64,000 nucleotides of DNA, taken from Antilocapra americana. Taxonomy: Eukaryota > Chordata > Mammalia > Artiodactyla > Antilocapridae. The position numbers and the translations under genes were made by a program. The stretch lies in contig ML661900.1 of NCBI GenBank assembly GCA_007570785.1, forward strand, positions 4,003,126 through 4,067,125, read 5' to 3'. Of the stretch, positions 23,486-35,182 are shown one piece after another (position 1 is the stretch's first letter; the number at the start of each line of letters is the position of its first letter). The notes under the pieces are model-generated. The model saw only the letters and a program-made list of their open reading frames with translations. It searched no databases and was not told where the DNA came from.

Positions 23486-24309
23486 TCTCTATGTATAAAC
23501 AGACAAATTGTTCAGCAATAAAAAAGGAAGTAAAATTTCATACTTAATTTATCTTAGGTATATTTATGTTATAAGGTAATACAATTTTTGACCATTGATT
23601 TTAATGTTTTATATTTAGATACAAAATCAGGAAACCCTTGCAAATAGTAATATGATGCTTTTCAAATACAGGTTTTTTTCTCCTAACAAAGTGGTTCACC
23701 ACTGACATTTCATTGGGAAATGTTCAATGTAATGCAGAAAATATGAGAATAGGAATACAGAAAACCCAGGTTCTGTTTCCCTATTACTTTGATCTTCTGT
23801 ATAAACTAGATGTAACATCAGGAGGGAGATAAAGAAAAAAATGAAAATTTCCCCCATTTCAGCCACAAGATAGATGGTAAAAAAAAATTCTTTAAAATGA
23901 AATTACAAGAAATCTGCTAGTATTTCTAATACAGTATATCTTAGTATGTCTTGAAAGTAGCAAATAATGATGAAGGTAACTAGATTTTTTTCAGGATAAG
24001 TACAAGTTGATATTCATTACTATAAAACAGAAATATTAACTGATCAATGGCTCACAGAGAGGAAGTTAAGGCTTTTCTATTCCTGCTATTTAAATTCCTG
24101 TTGAAAATCCCTAGTTCTGTAATGCAATAGAGGGTATCTGCAATAGCTGTGGTGCTGACATCTAGATCCTTGATCACCAGGCTGAGTCAAACCCTGACTT
24201 TGCCTGCTCTTTTACTGGACCCTTAGCATTTGTTTTCCTTTCAGAATGGACGATAACACACATTTCCTTGTACTTCAAACTCTGACCAACTTTTCAATAA
24301 TGACTAGTT
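23486..24309. other. Intronic DNA, AT-rich, nothing recognised
   Basis: No supported feature. Confidence 0.4.
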
Positions 24310-25225
24310 TTCAACTGAGATTTGGTAATGTCTGTATATTGTCACCTTGTTTATTTAACTTATATGCAGAGTACATCATGCGAAATATTGGGTTGGATGA
24401 CTCACAAGCTAGAATCAAGATTGCCACAGAAGAAATATCAACAACCTCAGATACGCAGATGATACCACTCTCATGGCAGAAAGTAAAGAGGAACTAAAGA
24501 GCCTCTTGATGAGGATGATAGACGAGAGTGGAAAAACTGGCTTAAAACTCAACATGCTAAGATCATGGCATCCAGTCCCAATACTTCATGGCAAATAGAT
24601 GGGGAAAACACAGAAGCAGTGATAGATTTTATTTTCTTAGGCTCCAAAATTACTGCAGCCATGAAATTAAAAGAGGCTTGCTCCTTGGAAGAAAAGCTAT
24701 GACAAGCCTAGATAGCGTATTAAAAAGTGGAGACATCACTTTGCCAACAAAGATTCATCTAGTCAAAGCTATGGTTTTTCCAGTAGTCATGTACAAATGT
24801 GAGAGTTGGACCATAGAGAAGACTAAGGGTGGAAGAATTGATGCTTCTGAATTGCGGTGCTGGAGAAAACTCCTGAGAGTCCCTTGGACTGCAAGGAGAT
24901 CAAGCCAGTCAATCCTAAAGGAAATCAACCCTGAATATTCATTGTAAGGACTGATGCTGAAGCTGTAGCTCCAATACTTTGGCCACCTGATGTGAAGAAC
25001 TGACTCACTGTAAGACTCTGATGCTGGGAAAGATTGAAGACAAAAGGAGAAGAGAGTAGCAGAGGATGAGATGGTTAGATAGTATCACCAACTCAATGGA
25101 CATGAATTTGAGCAAACTCTGAGAGACAGTGAAGGACAGGGAAGCCTGGCGTGCTGTAGTCCATGGGGTTGTAGAGTCTGACAGGACTAAGCTCCTCAAC
25201 AGCAATAACAATGTCTGACTTGACA
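24310..25225 (+). mobile_element. BovB (RTE) LINE 3' part with reverse transcriptase remnant
   Basis: Sense BovB. The left part encodes LSPCLFNLYAEYIMRNIGLD in the reverse transcriptase palm region. After frameshifts, 24588-24947 encodes LLLGRKAMTSLDSVLKSGDI and LRVPWTARRSSQSILKEINP. The right end carries 'tagtccatggggttgtagag' and a degenerate terminus. The frame is interrupted, so it is inactive. Confidence 0.9.
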
Positions 25226-27224
25226 CTTAAAAAAATTCATGTTGCAAGCTCCACAAAGACACATCTCATTTTCTGAACGTGGAGGATGAACTTAAAGTGT
25301 TCAAAGGAAATGGTAACATTGTTACAGATTTGTCTGTAATACAAATGAATCCCTTGGTAAGGGATTCATCAGTCTGCAATATTCATACATAATTCAAAGC
25401 TGCAGAAGCAATCTCCTGCGGGAAGCTCACTTGGCTTACCCAGGTGGTGGGATTAATCATTACACCATCAGATGAAATAATCCTTTTTTTTTTCCCCTGG
25501 CAAGTTCGTTCAAGACAGATTTTTGTGGAAATTCTGTTAATGTCTGAATATACTTTTTAAAAAGGCAAATCAAATGGCACATTAGAACAGATTAAAGGCC
25601 TTTATGTATCCAAGTATTTCCACAATTTCAGTTCAACTTTATCTTCAAATTCAACCACCTTCACTCAGCTTCAGAAGGGACAGTAAATGAAACCAGACTT
25701 CTGTAGAGACCATCTGCCTTTTGGGACAAATGGTATCCTTGATTCCCATTTGTCAGCTCTCTTCAATAGCTGCATCTGTCTTCAGTTGCCCAAGACAGCC
25801 AGTAAGGAAATGTGTGATTTTTACAACCTCTTTTTACTCCTAAAAATCAGATCAAAGCACATCAGAAACAGCATTTCGTAGTTTTATTACTGGTTTCCAA
25901 AGCTGCTTATTTCTGGAGTTTCTGGAGATGATGGACCTTTGCAGAAATGGGATATGAATCAACATGAGGAGGAAAGTTCAAAGTTATTGAATCTCATACT
26001 ATTTATCTGTTGAAAGAGGGGGAGAAACTCCATTTCTTCCTGTCTTTTTACCTCTGGGACCCCCCCACCAATATGACATTTCTCAATCCTATCTTAGTTT
26101 TCAGGTCATCAACTTGATTTTGCTACACTTCCCAATTACTGGCATTCTCAGGTAGAAAAGTGTTGTGTCCATTGATTATTATCTTAGTGTCTCCAATTTT
26201 CCACTAAGCCTTCTGTAGTCTTTAACTGAAAAACTTCAAACTTCTTATCTTGAATTGAGATTAACCTTTAACTGAGATCTGATGAATTCCTGCTAATACA
26301 TACAACCTAGTCTGGTCAGACAAAGGTATGAGGTATTCCTGGTAAAAGGTATGAGGTATGAGCTATTCCTGGTGTGAATAAAGTGGCTAGGTATTGGAAT
26401 GGGGAAGATTGGCAGCCATGTGCAAAGTCTTAAATAGACTCTAATTTCCAGACACTGCACAGTTTCACCTTTTTTTTCTTTAACAAATGTGAACAGCAAA
26501 TTAAAAGTGTCTTCAAGGCACTGGACTGTAAGACAGCAAAGTAGATAAGAACACAGGCCACAGTACATCACTGTCACCTTCATAATACTAAGGAAAATTA
26601 CAGTTTTAAAATCCTATGAAATACCAAGTCAGAATGGCACCTGTACAAATTAACAGGAAAGATAAATTAATCTCAGAAAAGCACAATAAAATAGGGCTGC
26701 CTTTCTCAACAACAGAGGTGGGTGTGGTAGGAGTTTTGCAGCATCACCATTTGGCCTTAGCTCACTTCTACAGAAGGGGGTTGGATATTGATGTTTGTTT
26801 CCTGGGGAGGCAAGATGTTAGAAGAAAATATCCACAGGCCCCTCAACAGGACTAACCTAAGGAGGATACGGAACAGTCATCTTTGGGTCCTGGACTTTTT
26901 CCACATGCCTTGGAGCACTGGAGAAACAAGTCACCGTACCTTTCCCAATTTCCTCCTATTTCCCTCAACTGCCCATTTGCCCTTTGAGTCAGAGGAGTGA
27001 GGTGATCATGTACCCTGCACTCTACAGAACACAGCTGGCTCACCAACAGGATAGATGTTGGGGGGCAAAGGGAACCAGCACTTCTCAGGCCCCACTCCTA
27101 CGCTGCACAGCACAAACTGCACACTTACCACTTTAACTCACAAGAACACCTCAAGAGGTAAAAGCGATTATTTCTCACTTTAGGGAGACTGAGATTGAAA
27201 AAAGTGAAACGAACTGCCTTAGGA
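25226..27224. other. Intronic DNA, nothing recognised; small local duplication
   Basis: Nothing assignable in about 2 kb. At about 26321-26371 the text 'gaggtattcctggt' recurs as 'gagctattcctggt' about 35 nt later, a local tandem duplication. The frames at 26616-26855 and 26788-27000 are unrecognised. Confidence 0.4.
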
Positions 27225-27227
27225 TAG

Positions 27228-27262
27228 GGGAGAGAGTTGGACACGACTTAGCAACTTAACAA
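27228..27262 (+). mobile_element. Short Bov-A SINE 3' tail
   Basis: Only the tail 'agttggacacgacttagcaa' plus an A/C-rich end is present. Confidence 0.7.
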
Positions 27263-27744
27263 CACCAAAACGGTTATGCGTGCACTCAGGTGACAGAGTC
27301 AGGATCTGAATTCAATACTATGCAACTCTAATGTGTTCTTGCTACCACACTGGTACTATTAGGTAAGCCTGGTGCACTGTGAAGATTCAACAATAAATGC
27401 TTGATTATGAAAACATAAAAGGGTTTTGAAGAGAAAGAAGCTATCATTGAAATGTAGGGTGTTAATGATTACAGCTGTGTTCTTTTGAAACATTCTAACC
27501 AAAGTTATTATTTACATGGCAAAAGGATTTTTTAAAATGGGAGATGTTCTAGTGTGTGAAAGACTGTGTTTATAGATATTTGGCTTCCTAATATTACCCC
27601 CTACCACTAATGTCTACACCTGCTGACTGCTAGATACTGTGGGCTTAAAATATGTATCTTCTACAGTAATCTTCTGAGTTAAGAGTTGTTATTCCCATAA
27701 CAGCGAATGATAAGAGCAGCCGAAACTTACATGGTACTTACTAT
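27263..27744. other. Intronic DNA; antisense MIR-like traces at both ends
   Basis: 'gtgacagagtcaggatctga' near 27291 fits antisense MIR but is short. The remainder is unassigned. Confidence 0.4.
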
Positions 27745-27955
27745 GTCCCATGTTTCTCAAAGTGGCACTGTTGACATTCTGTCCAAATAGTTCTTTGTAG
27801 TGGAGGGCTGTCCTGTGCATAGTAGGGTCACACTAACATCTCTTACCCTCTCTCTATCCCGTAGGTATTAGAATCACTCTCTGCTTCCCCAGTTGTGACA
27901 ATCAAATAGTCTCCAGATATTGCCAAATGTACTCTGGGGATATAGAAATCCCTTC
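27745..27955 (+). mobile_element. MER20 (hAT-Charlie) DNA transposon
   Basis: It has 'gcactgttgacattctgtcc', 'ggctgtcctgtgcatagtag', 'ccagttgtgacaatcaaata' and 'ccagatattgccaaatgtac' in the order of the MER20 consensus. Confidence 0.8.
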
Positions 27956-27989
27956 CCTTGCCCTCCTTTCTAACACAACATCAATCCTT

Positions 27990-28148
27990 TTAAGTCATAT
28001 AGGTGATTATTTCTGTTTTACAAATGAAGAAATATTAAGCCAAGAGTGATTAAATTATCTGCCTCAGGTAACACAGCTAGCACCTGGTGGAGCTGAGGTT
28101 CAAACCTGACACTTCAGCTCAAGTCTGTGCTCTAAACAGATTCTACAT
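27990..28148 (-). mobile_element. MIR SINE
   Basis: Antisense MIR: 'ttttacaaatgaagaaatat', 'aggtaacacagctagcacct' and 'gaggttcaaacctgacact'. Confidence 0.75.
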
Positions 28149-28149
28149 C

Positions 28150-28500
28150 TCAGTGCACAGATGAGGAAATTAAGAAGCAGAGCTCAAGTAACTTGTCCCA
28201 GATCCAGATGACAGAGCTAATAAGTGGTGAAAATGTAAGTGAAAGTTGCTCAGTCGTGTCTGACTCTGTGACCCCATGGACTGTAGCCCGCCAGACTCCT
28301 CTGTCCATGGGGATTCTCCAGGCAAGAATAATGGAGTGGGTTGCCTTTTCCTTCTCCAGGGGATCTTCGTGATCCAAGGATGGAACCCACATCTCTAGTG
28401 GTTCTTAACCACTGAGCCACCAGGGAATAAGTGGTGAAAGCAGGATTCAAATCCAGGTCTGAGTGACTTCAAAGCCTATGTTCTAACATACTATGCCAAT
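28150..28500 (-). mobile_element. MIR SINE split by Bov-tA
   Basis: The left half (28150-28231: 'cagatgaggaaattaagaag', 'gacagagctaataagtgg') and right half (28425-28500: 'gcaggattcaaatccaggtc') are contiguous parts of one antisense MIR separated by a SINE. Confidence 0.85.
28233..28424 (-). mobile_element. Bov-tA SINE inserted in MIR
   Basis: Antisense Bov-tA from 'gttgctcagtcgtgtctgac' to 'accactgagccaccaggg'. The 14-bp target-site duplication AATAAGTGGTGAAA is perfect (about 28219-28232 and 28425-28438). Confidence 0.95.
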
Positions 28501-28509
28501 TGTTATGAA

Positions 28510-28672
28510 CATGTCTAAGAATTGCTTGTTAAGGATGCAGATTTTCGGCCCCCCACCATGAGGGACTGATTTTACAGCCCTGGGGTTTGACCCAGAAATC
28601 TGCGTTTATACAAACACCCGACGTGATTCTGATGCAGTTGGTCCTAGGGCCACAATTTGGGAAGCTGTTTTC
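28510..28672 (-). mobile_element. MER5A (hAT-Charlie) DNA transposon
   Basis: It contains 'agaattgcttgttaaggatg', 'gacccagaaatctgcgttta' and 'gtgattctgatgcagttggt', as in MER5A. Confidence 0.75.
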
Positions 28673-28925
28673 TACTGCCTCCCTCTCTGCAGAGAGGAGC
28701 AGGAAATTAAGTATAAAGGGAGTAAAATGTAAGAAGTGAGGAGGAAAATTTTTAGTAAAGGAGCATCATTGCTCAGAAGTGATGTGGCTGAACAGGGGAA
28801 ATAAAATAATTTAAGTAGTCACAGGTCAGAGATTCATAACAGGCTGTTAAAAAAGGGAGGGAGTGCTTTGGGACCAATCCTTACCTTCTGAGGTTTATTC
28901 TTAGAGTACAATTATACAAGGCTGC

Positions 28926-28987
28926 TATCTATGGAGTCACACTGAGTCGGACACGACTGAAGCGACTTAGCAGCAGCAGCAGCAGCA
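28926..28987 (+). mobile_element. Bov-A SINE tail with (AGC)n microsatellite
   Basis: The SINE end 'gagtcggacacgactgaagc' leads into about six AGC units (28966-28986). (AGC)n growing from Bov-A tails is a known ruminant pattern. Confidence 0.85.
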
Positions 28988-29599
28988 TGTTAGGAAATGA
29001 GGATATGGCCTAGTACGACCTTTCTGATTTTGATTAGAAGGCCTGGTTGGCTAAAGACCACTCTGAAAACAGGAAATGGCATCTGTGACACCAGCAGTAA
29101 GTCAAGTCTCCCAACATGCAGCACTATCTTAGTTCTTCACATTAACAGAGGTCAGAGGTGAACACAAAAGCTGAAAAAGCTGCTCCAAGACAGACCACAG
29201 CACCTGTACTTTCTACCCACCCTGCAGGGAATTCTTCTTAAAATCTCTCTTTCATTCTGCTATTCCTCTGTTCTACATCAGCCATACATACTGTGGTCAG
29301 GAGTTGAGGTCAGGTCCAGACCACCTGTAGGACTTCAAAGCCCTTCACTATGAGGTTGCAACATATGTTTTCATCTTTATTTCAAACTTTCTGAGACCCA
29401 ATCCTGCAACTTCAGACAATGTATTGACATTGGACACACCATATTCTTTATCTTCTGTGTACCTGCTTTCCCTCTTAGAGCTGCCTCCCTTCTTCTTTCC
29501 ATCTATTCTAAACTCAGCCAGTCATTGAGACTATTCAAATCTCAATTACCCATGATGTCTTATTGTCCATGAGGACTCTTCCTTCCCTGAACACCCATG
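28988..29599. other. Intronic DNA, probable L2 remnant, not certain
   Basis: 29340-29590 has L2-like phrases such as 'tacctgctttccctcttaga' but is too diverged to assign. Confidence 0.35.
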
Positions 29600-29992
29600 G
29601 CAGATGTTATAAACTGTATCTCCTCCAAATTCATATGTGGAAACCCTAAACCTTGGTGTGGCTGCAGTCGGAGATGAGGGCCTCTAAGGAAATAATTAAT
29701 ATTAAATGAGGTCATAAGGATAGAGCACCCTAACCCTGTTAGAGAGGATTTGTGTCCTTTTAAGAAGAGGCACCAGAGACTTTGGTTTCTCTCTCTGTAC
29801 CTATTAAGGAGGAAAGAGAGGACACAATGAGAAAGTGGTCATCAAGTCACAAAGAGAGCCATCACCAGAAACCAAATTGGCTGGAACCTTAATCTTGGAC
29901 TTCTGGCCTCCAGAACTGTGAGAAAATAAATCTTTGCTGTTTAAGTCAACTGTCTGTGGGGTGTTGTTATGGAGCCCAAGCTAAGGCAGCAA
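29600..29992 (+). mobile_element. MLT1-type (ERVL-MaLR) LTR
   Basis: A full order of MLT1 landmarks: 'ctccaaattcatatgtggaa', 'taaatgaggtcataaggata', 'gtccttttaagaagaggcac', 'tcttggacttctggcctcca', 'gaactgtgagaaaataaat' and 'gttatggagcccaagctaag'. Confidence 0.9.
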
Positions 29993-30569
29993 GGACTGAG
30001 GATCCCAGAAAGCACTCAGTAAATGGGTGTTGAATAAACCCAATCAGGTGGGATCTGGGCAGCAAGGCACTAGAGAATGGTACCAGGATCTGTATCCACA
30101 GGGCTCCCAGCAAAATCTCTGCCGTGCCATTCTCCACATCACTATGGAGGATGGGACTGGGACAGGTTCCAATGAGGAGCATCCAAAGGGAGGGGATCCT
30201 TCTCCACAGTTAGGAAGGCAGAGGGACAGTCATCTTCCCTGGTGCAGAGTGGAGCTTCTCCACACACCAGCAGCACGAAAAGGCCAGTGGCTGATTCCTG
30301 ATGCTGTTTCACTCCATGATAACTAGGAGTTGCTGTGTGGAGCTGATCAGCGTGCTCCACAATCATCACTTTGCTGTTTTTCAGGCCAGCCCTTCATCCT
30401 GCTACTAGCAAATCACCATTATAGAGGCACCATATGAGGATAAACTGCTTTGTCCTGGAATTAAACCTTTAAATATCACCTGATGACTCTAATCAATACT
30501 TGACTGCAGTTATATTAAGTAATCACTGACTGAAAACTGGCCTAGAGGTCTGAATAAAGGCGGAGAAAT
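29993..30569. other. Unassigned intronic segment
   Basis: It is moderately GC-rich. A plus frame of 99 codons (30027-30326) and overlapping minus frames resemble no known protein. No repeat is recognised. Confidence 0.35.
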
Positions 30570-30720
30570 TAGAAACTCAGATTTAATTTCAGCTCTGCCA
30601 CCAATGCTAGTCTGTCCCTGTCTCCCATTATTCATCTATAAAATGGGTGTAGTGACATTTACAGGAGTGTATATTAACTAGGAAATTCACATGAAGTGCC
30701 TTGAAGAGAGTGAACAACTG
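30570..30720 (+). mobile_element. MIR SINE
   Basis: Sense MIR: 'tttcagctctgccaccaatg' and 'tcatctataaaatgggtgta'. Confidence 0.75.
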
Positions 30721-30884
30721 TGCCGATGTTGAGTACTTCAAGACTGCTTGAAGTCAATGCATCAGTACACCTCACTGTGGCCCTTAGTGGTCACAGACAT
30801 GCCTTCCTGCACTCAGGCTGACTTTGTAAAGGACACGATAGACTCCAACAGACTCAATAATCACCCAAAGAGTGCAGCAAAAAG

Positions 30885-31060
30885 TACTCAGAGGCCAAAA
30901 ATCTCTGAAGTCAGAGTCTAGCTCTGCCGCCTACTTGCAGAGTGGTCCTGGGACTATCAATGAGCCTCTCTGTTTTCAGTTTCCTATAAAACAGGAAAAA
31001 TGCACTGTCAGAGATACTGGGACAACTGAGATAACATGAATGAAAATTAAGAATTATATA
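30885..31060 (+). mobile_element. MIR SINE
   Basis: Sense MIR: 'gtcagagtctagctctgccg', 'gagtggtcctgggactatca' and 'cagtttcctataaaacagg'. Confidence 0.75.
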
Positions 31061-31604
31061 ATAAGATACTGGTATTTGACTTCAGATTCATTAGGCGAAC
31101 AAGGAAACAAAGCTGACCTGACAAACAGGGCAATTCTCAGTTTGATTTTTCACTTTGGACTACATTCATTATGAGACTCAAAACAAGTCAATTTAATTCT
31201 CTGTCTTTTTAATCACCTCCCCAAAGGGAAAGGAACACTAAGCTCTCTGAAGACCATCCCACAACTATCCTGTATCATTTTTTGATTACAATAAAACGAG
31301 ATATTCATCCATTTTCTCTAAAAGAGGATTCTTGAAAAATTCAATAGTAAGGACTTTATGAACTCATCTAAATTTCAGGAACAATAGGTCAGCAAATGCA
31401 GATGTGATTTTTATAAATGCTGATAGTCCAGAAGTCTCTTTAGAGCCAAGACCATGATCAGGAGAACAAGCAGCTACTTTCAGCTTCTGTCTCCAGTTTT
31501 TTTCTTTATGAAAATTAGGAACTTGGTCTTCAAAGCCAGTTTGGTCCTAAGCAGGAAAAGATGACTTTGACAAGTTCTCTTAGCAAAGAATAGAGATAAT
31601 ACAA
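31061..31604. other. Intronic DNA, nothing recognised
   Basis: No supported feature. Confidence 0.4.
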
Positions 31605-31675
31605 ATTAAGATATAACTGGAACACACTTGAAACTAATATAACGTAAATCAACTATTCTTCAATTAAAAAAAAGT
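31605..31675 (+). mobile_element. L1 3' tail fragment
   Basis: 'cttgaaactaatataacgta' and 'aatcaactattcttcaatt' match the last bases of the L1 3'UTR. Confidence 0.6.
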
Positions 31676-31979
31676 GCTTAAAAAATTTTTTTAAAAGATG
31701 GTCCATATCAAAAGAGAGAGATATAACTGGAGCATAAACATTAAAAAAAATAATTCAAGCATCTAGCTGAACTTTTCAGAGAAGGACATCACATTGTATC
31801 ATAATCTAGGAAGTATTTGAACTTCTCTGTCCATACTCCATGTGCATACACACACGTATATTAAGAGACTCAGACCCTGGCTACTTTAGCGAGCAGCAAA
31901 CATGTCTAGTGTTTGGCCAGAATGGGCAACAGGCCACCAGCATGCCTGATGACTGCAGACAAATCAGATATTATAATAT

Positions 31980-32350
31980 AGTCCAGGGTTCTGAAAACTT
32001 TGCTATGAAGGGTCAAATAGTAAATAGTTTAGGCTTTACAGTCCATGTGTGCCTTTTGCAACTATTCAACCTGCTTTTGGAGAAGGAAATGGCAACCCAC
32101 TCTAGTGTTCTTGCCTAGAGAATTCCATGGACAAAGGAGCCTGGTGAGCTACAGCTCATGGGGTCGCAAAGAGTCGAACATGACTGAGCAACTAACACAC
32201 ACACACACAACCCTGCTATTATGGTACAAAAGCAGCTGTAGATATGTAAAAAAAATGAGTGTGGCTCTTTTTCAATCAAACTTCATTTACAGAAACAGGT
32301 GAAAGGTTGGATGTGGCCCACAGTTCATAGTTTGCCAATTCCTGATCTAT
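31980..32350 (-). mobile_element. hAT-type DNA transposon fossil split by a Bov-A SINE
   Basis: It has 'gtcaaatagtaaatagttta', 'ggctttacagtccatgtgtg', 'ttcatttacagaaacaggtg' and 'ggatgtggcccacagttcat'. The same family occurs in the opposite orientation at 47697-49185. The exact family name is not assigned. Confidence 0.7.
32077..32207 (+). mobile_element. Bov-A SINE with (AC)n tail
   Basis: Sense body 'ggagaaggaaatggcaaccc' to 'tgactgagcaactaacacac', ending in an AC run. The flanks 'caacctgct' and 'caaccctgct' form a near-perfect target-site duplication. Confidence 0.88.
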
Positions 32351-33344
32351 ACCCCTGAACCTTGGAGTGGATTAGAAGGGCTCTAAGGATTGACTTCTGC
32401 ATTATTGAGGAATATAGCTGAATTCTAAGGACTCTAAGAAGGTCAAAAAGGTCTTGGAAGGGTATAAGAAGGTGTATATAGATGACTATCATTCCTAGGA
32501 GAGGAAAGGTATGCCAGACCTAATCTGCCTGTCCAAAATGGAAGCTGCTGCAGAATCCCAGCAATCTGAGGCAGAGCTGGATTCCTGAACTGGTCTGGGA
32601 GTCCCAGAGAAACTGGACTTACATGGTATCCAAGAGCACATGGTAGAGGTGTTTGCTAAATAGGAACATGATGTTCATCGCTGGGGGAGCTAGAAAGGTT
32701 AGTCAAAGTGTAATACAGAAGAGTTAATTTTGACTCTTCTATACTGGATTTGTTTCTTTGACTTTAACCCTTGTTTTTTTCTTTTTTGCCACTTTTGTTA
32801 TTATAATCATACATAATGGCCTGCTTCAGTGAACCCTGTCTCCTCTGTTTGACCCTTAAACTGAAATGTCTTTTTTAGCTTACAGGGAGATCATTTGACC
32901 CTGGCTACCTGTAAATGACTGTAAAAAACTAACATATCCCCCTGACTAAGGTTTGCCATTCTAGGAGATATCTGCAAGAATAAAATGGTCTTTTTACTTT
33001 GTTTCCTTATCTCCCTCATCTCTGATCCACAAAAGAACCTGGTATCCAGACCCCAACAAGATGGCTATTTTGAGACATTAGTCTGCCATATTCTTGGTCA
33101 GCCAGCTTTCCAAATAAAGTTGTATTCCTTGCCTCAACACCTCGTTTTTGGATTCACTGGCCCCACGTGCAATAAGCAGAGCAAACTTGAGCTCAGTAAC
33201 AAAAATTCAAGAGGCCATTTCAGGGGGCAAATGATATCCTTAACTTCAGTTGAGAGTGTTATAGTTATTTTAGGCAAGTTACAGTTATTTCTCAGTCATT
33301 GATTGTTTTTCTAATTGATTAGAAAGAAAAATTTTAAGCTAATT
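32351..33344. other. Intronic DNA, nothing recognised
   Basis: No supported feature. The plus frame at 32985-33302 (105 codons) has no recognisable similarity. Confidence 0.4.
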
Positions 33345-33717
33345 TTTGTTTCTTTCATGGGCTGAGCAGCACAGTATGGACTCTTAGCAGCACAGAATCT
33401 TAGTTCCCCAACCAGGGATTGAACCTGTGCTCTGTGCAGTATGGGACTTTTCAGGTGGCACAGTGGTAAAGAATCTGCCTGCCAAACAAGAGACGTAGGT
33501 TTGATCCCTGGGTTGGGAAGATTCCCCTGGAGAAGGGAATGGCTACCCACTCCAGTATTCTTGTCTGGAAAATTCCATGGACAGAGGAGTTCAGTGGGCT
33601 ACAGTCCATAGGGTTGAAGAGTTGGACCTGACTTAGCAACTAAACAACAGCAACAAACAATCCCTGCAGTGGAAGCACAGAGTCTTAACAACTGATCCAC
33701 CAGGGAAGTCCCTTGAG
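33345..33717 (-). mobile_element. CHR-type SINE split by a Bov-tA
   Basis: The left part has 'tcttagttccccaaccaggg' and 'attgaacctgtgctctgtgc'. The right part resumes with 'ccctgcagtggaagcacaga' and ends with the antisense head 'ccaccagggaagtccc'. Confidence 0.8.
33443..33655 (+). mobile_element. Bov-tA SINE inserted in the CHR SINE
   Basis: Sense Bov-tA: 'gggacttttcaggtggcaca', 'ggtttgatccctgggttggg' and 'gttggacctgacttagcaac', with a CAA-rich tail. Confidence 0.9.
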
Positions 33718-33999
33718 CTAAATTTTTAAGAACATGTATGTGACTGGCAATAGATACTGTCTACCAATCATGGAATAAATAACAGTTTTAATCAATAATC
33801 AAGAACTTATCACCAGTTTATGGAAAAGACTACTAAAAGGGGATACTTTGGGAGGAAGTAAACTGAATCCAGAAGGGAAGAATGAAATAAAGATGGAAGA
33901 GTTATTTTAAAACGATAAACATGTGAATAAATCTAAAATGATAAAAGATGATGTGATGTGATGGGGAGTGACTGAGGGTGGGGTAAGTTTCTTACAATT

Positions 34000-35182
34000 G
34001 AGTAGCCAGTGAAGAATTTTCTGAAGGAGTGACATTTAAATTGAGAGCTGAATGACAAGGAGCCAGCCATGCCAAGATCTGAAAGAAGCATAGCAGAGTG
34101 AACAGCTGATAAAAAGGGATTAGGCTTGGCATGTTTTAAGAACAGAAAACTCCTATTGGGAGAAGTTCATGAGCAATGTGGTGAGTAAGAGACAGGTTAT
34201 ACCAGTAGTTAGAGGTCACATTATGTAGGGATTTCATTCACTGTGTTGAAACAATGAGATTTGCATTTAAAAAATATATACTATGGAATGTTACTCAGCC
34301 ATAAAAAGGAATGCATTTGAGTCAGTACTAATGAGATGAATGAACCTAGAGACTATTATACAGAGTGAAATAAGTCAGGAAGAGAAAGATAAATATCATA
34401 TATTAATGCATATACCTGGAATCTAGAAAGATGGTAATGATTAACCTATTTGCAGGGCAGCAATGGAGATGAAGACACAGGGAACAGACTTGTGCACACA
34501 GTGGGGGATGGAGAGGGTGGGACAACTTGAGGAAGTAGCATTGATACAGATACATTACTATATGTAAAACAGATAAACAGTGGGAATTTGCTATATGATG
34601 CAGCGAGCTCAAACTCTGTGCTCTGTGACAACCTAAAGGGATGAGATAGGGTGGGAGTCAGGAGAAAGGGGACATAGGTATACCTGTGACTGATTCATGT
34701 TGATATATCACAGAAACCAGTATAATATTGTAAAGCAATTATCCTCCAATACATACATTTTAAAAAAAGACCAAAAAAAAAAAAAAGAATACATGGCTGT
34801 TTCAGAGAAATTAGATTAAAAGGGGCAAGAGATTAGGCAGGTAGATCAATTAAGAAAACACTTTAGTAGGCCAGGTGAAAGAAAATGGTGGCTTGGACCA
34901 GCATGGTAGAAGCAGAGATGGAGAGAAGTAAATAGATCTGTGATATGTTTCGGAGGTTGAGTTAACAACACTTGGTGATATTTTGGATGTAGGGGATGAG
35001 GGGAAGAGAAGAATCAAAGATAACTCCTAGTTTTCTAATCTGAGCAACTAGGTGGGACCATTTAGCAAGGCAAGGCTTGGGGTGGAATAGATTCGTAGGG
35101 AAAAATCATGAGTTCTGTTTTGGACACATTTCATTTGAGATGCCCAGTTGTTTAAGTGGAGATATCAGATGGATAGCTGTAG
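34000..35182 (+). repeat. Old mammalian interspersed repeat (family not named), split by L1
   Basis: Text such as 'ggtggcttggaccagcatgg', 'agttctgttttggacacatt' and 'tgagatgcccagttgtttaa' is typical of a long, common mammalian repeat. A second copy of the family lies at about 47150-47292 and 50172-50880. I cannot name it with confidence. It is broken at 34270-34790 by an L1. Confidence 0.55.
34270..34790 (+). mobile_element. L1 3' end (ORF2 tail and 3'UTR), ruminant type
   Basis: 'tactatggaatgttactcag', 'cagagtgaaataagtcagga' and 'gattcatgttgatatatcac' end in an A-rich tail at about 34763-34790. Confidence 0.85.

Noticed and set aside
26616..27000. Overlapping 79- and 70-codon frames as a gene
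   Set aside because: Different frames of the same DNA, no known domain, and a conflicting minus-strand frame of similar length.
28250..28450. Small proteins from SINE frames (also 6242-6460, 9027-9362, 15547-15759, 33311-33639, 46231-46506, 57364-57567)
   Set aside because: All read through Bov-tA/Bov-A SINE bodies and recur as the same protein text, so they are repeat-derived chance frames.
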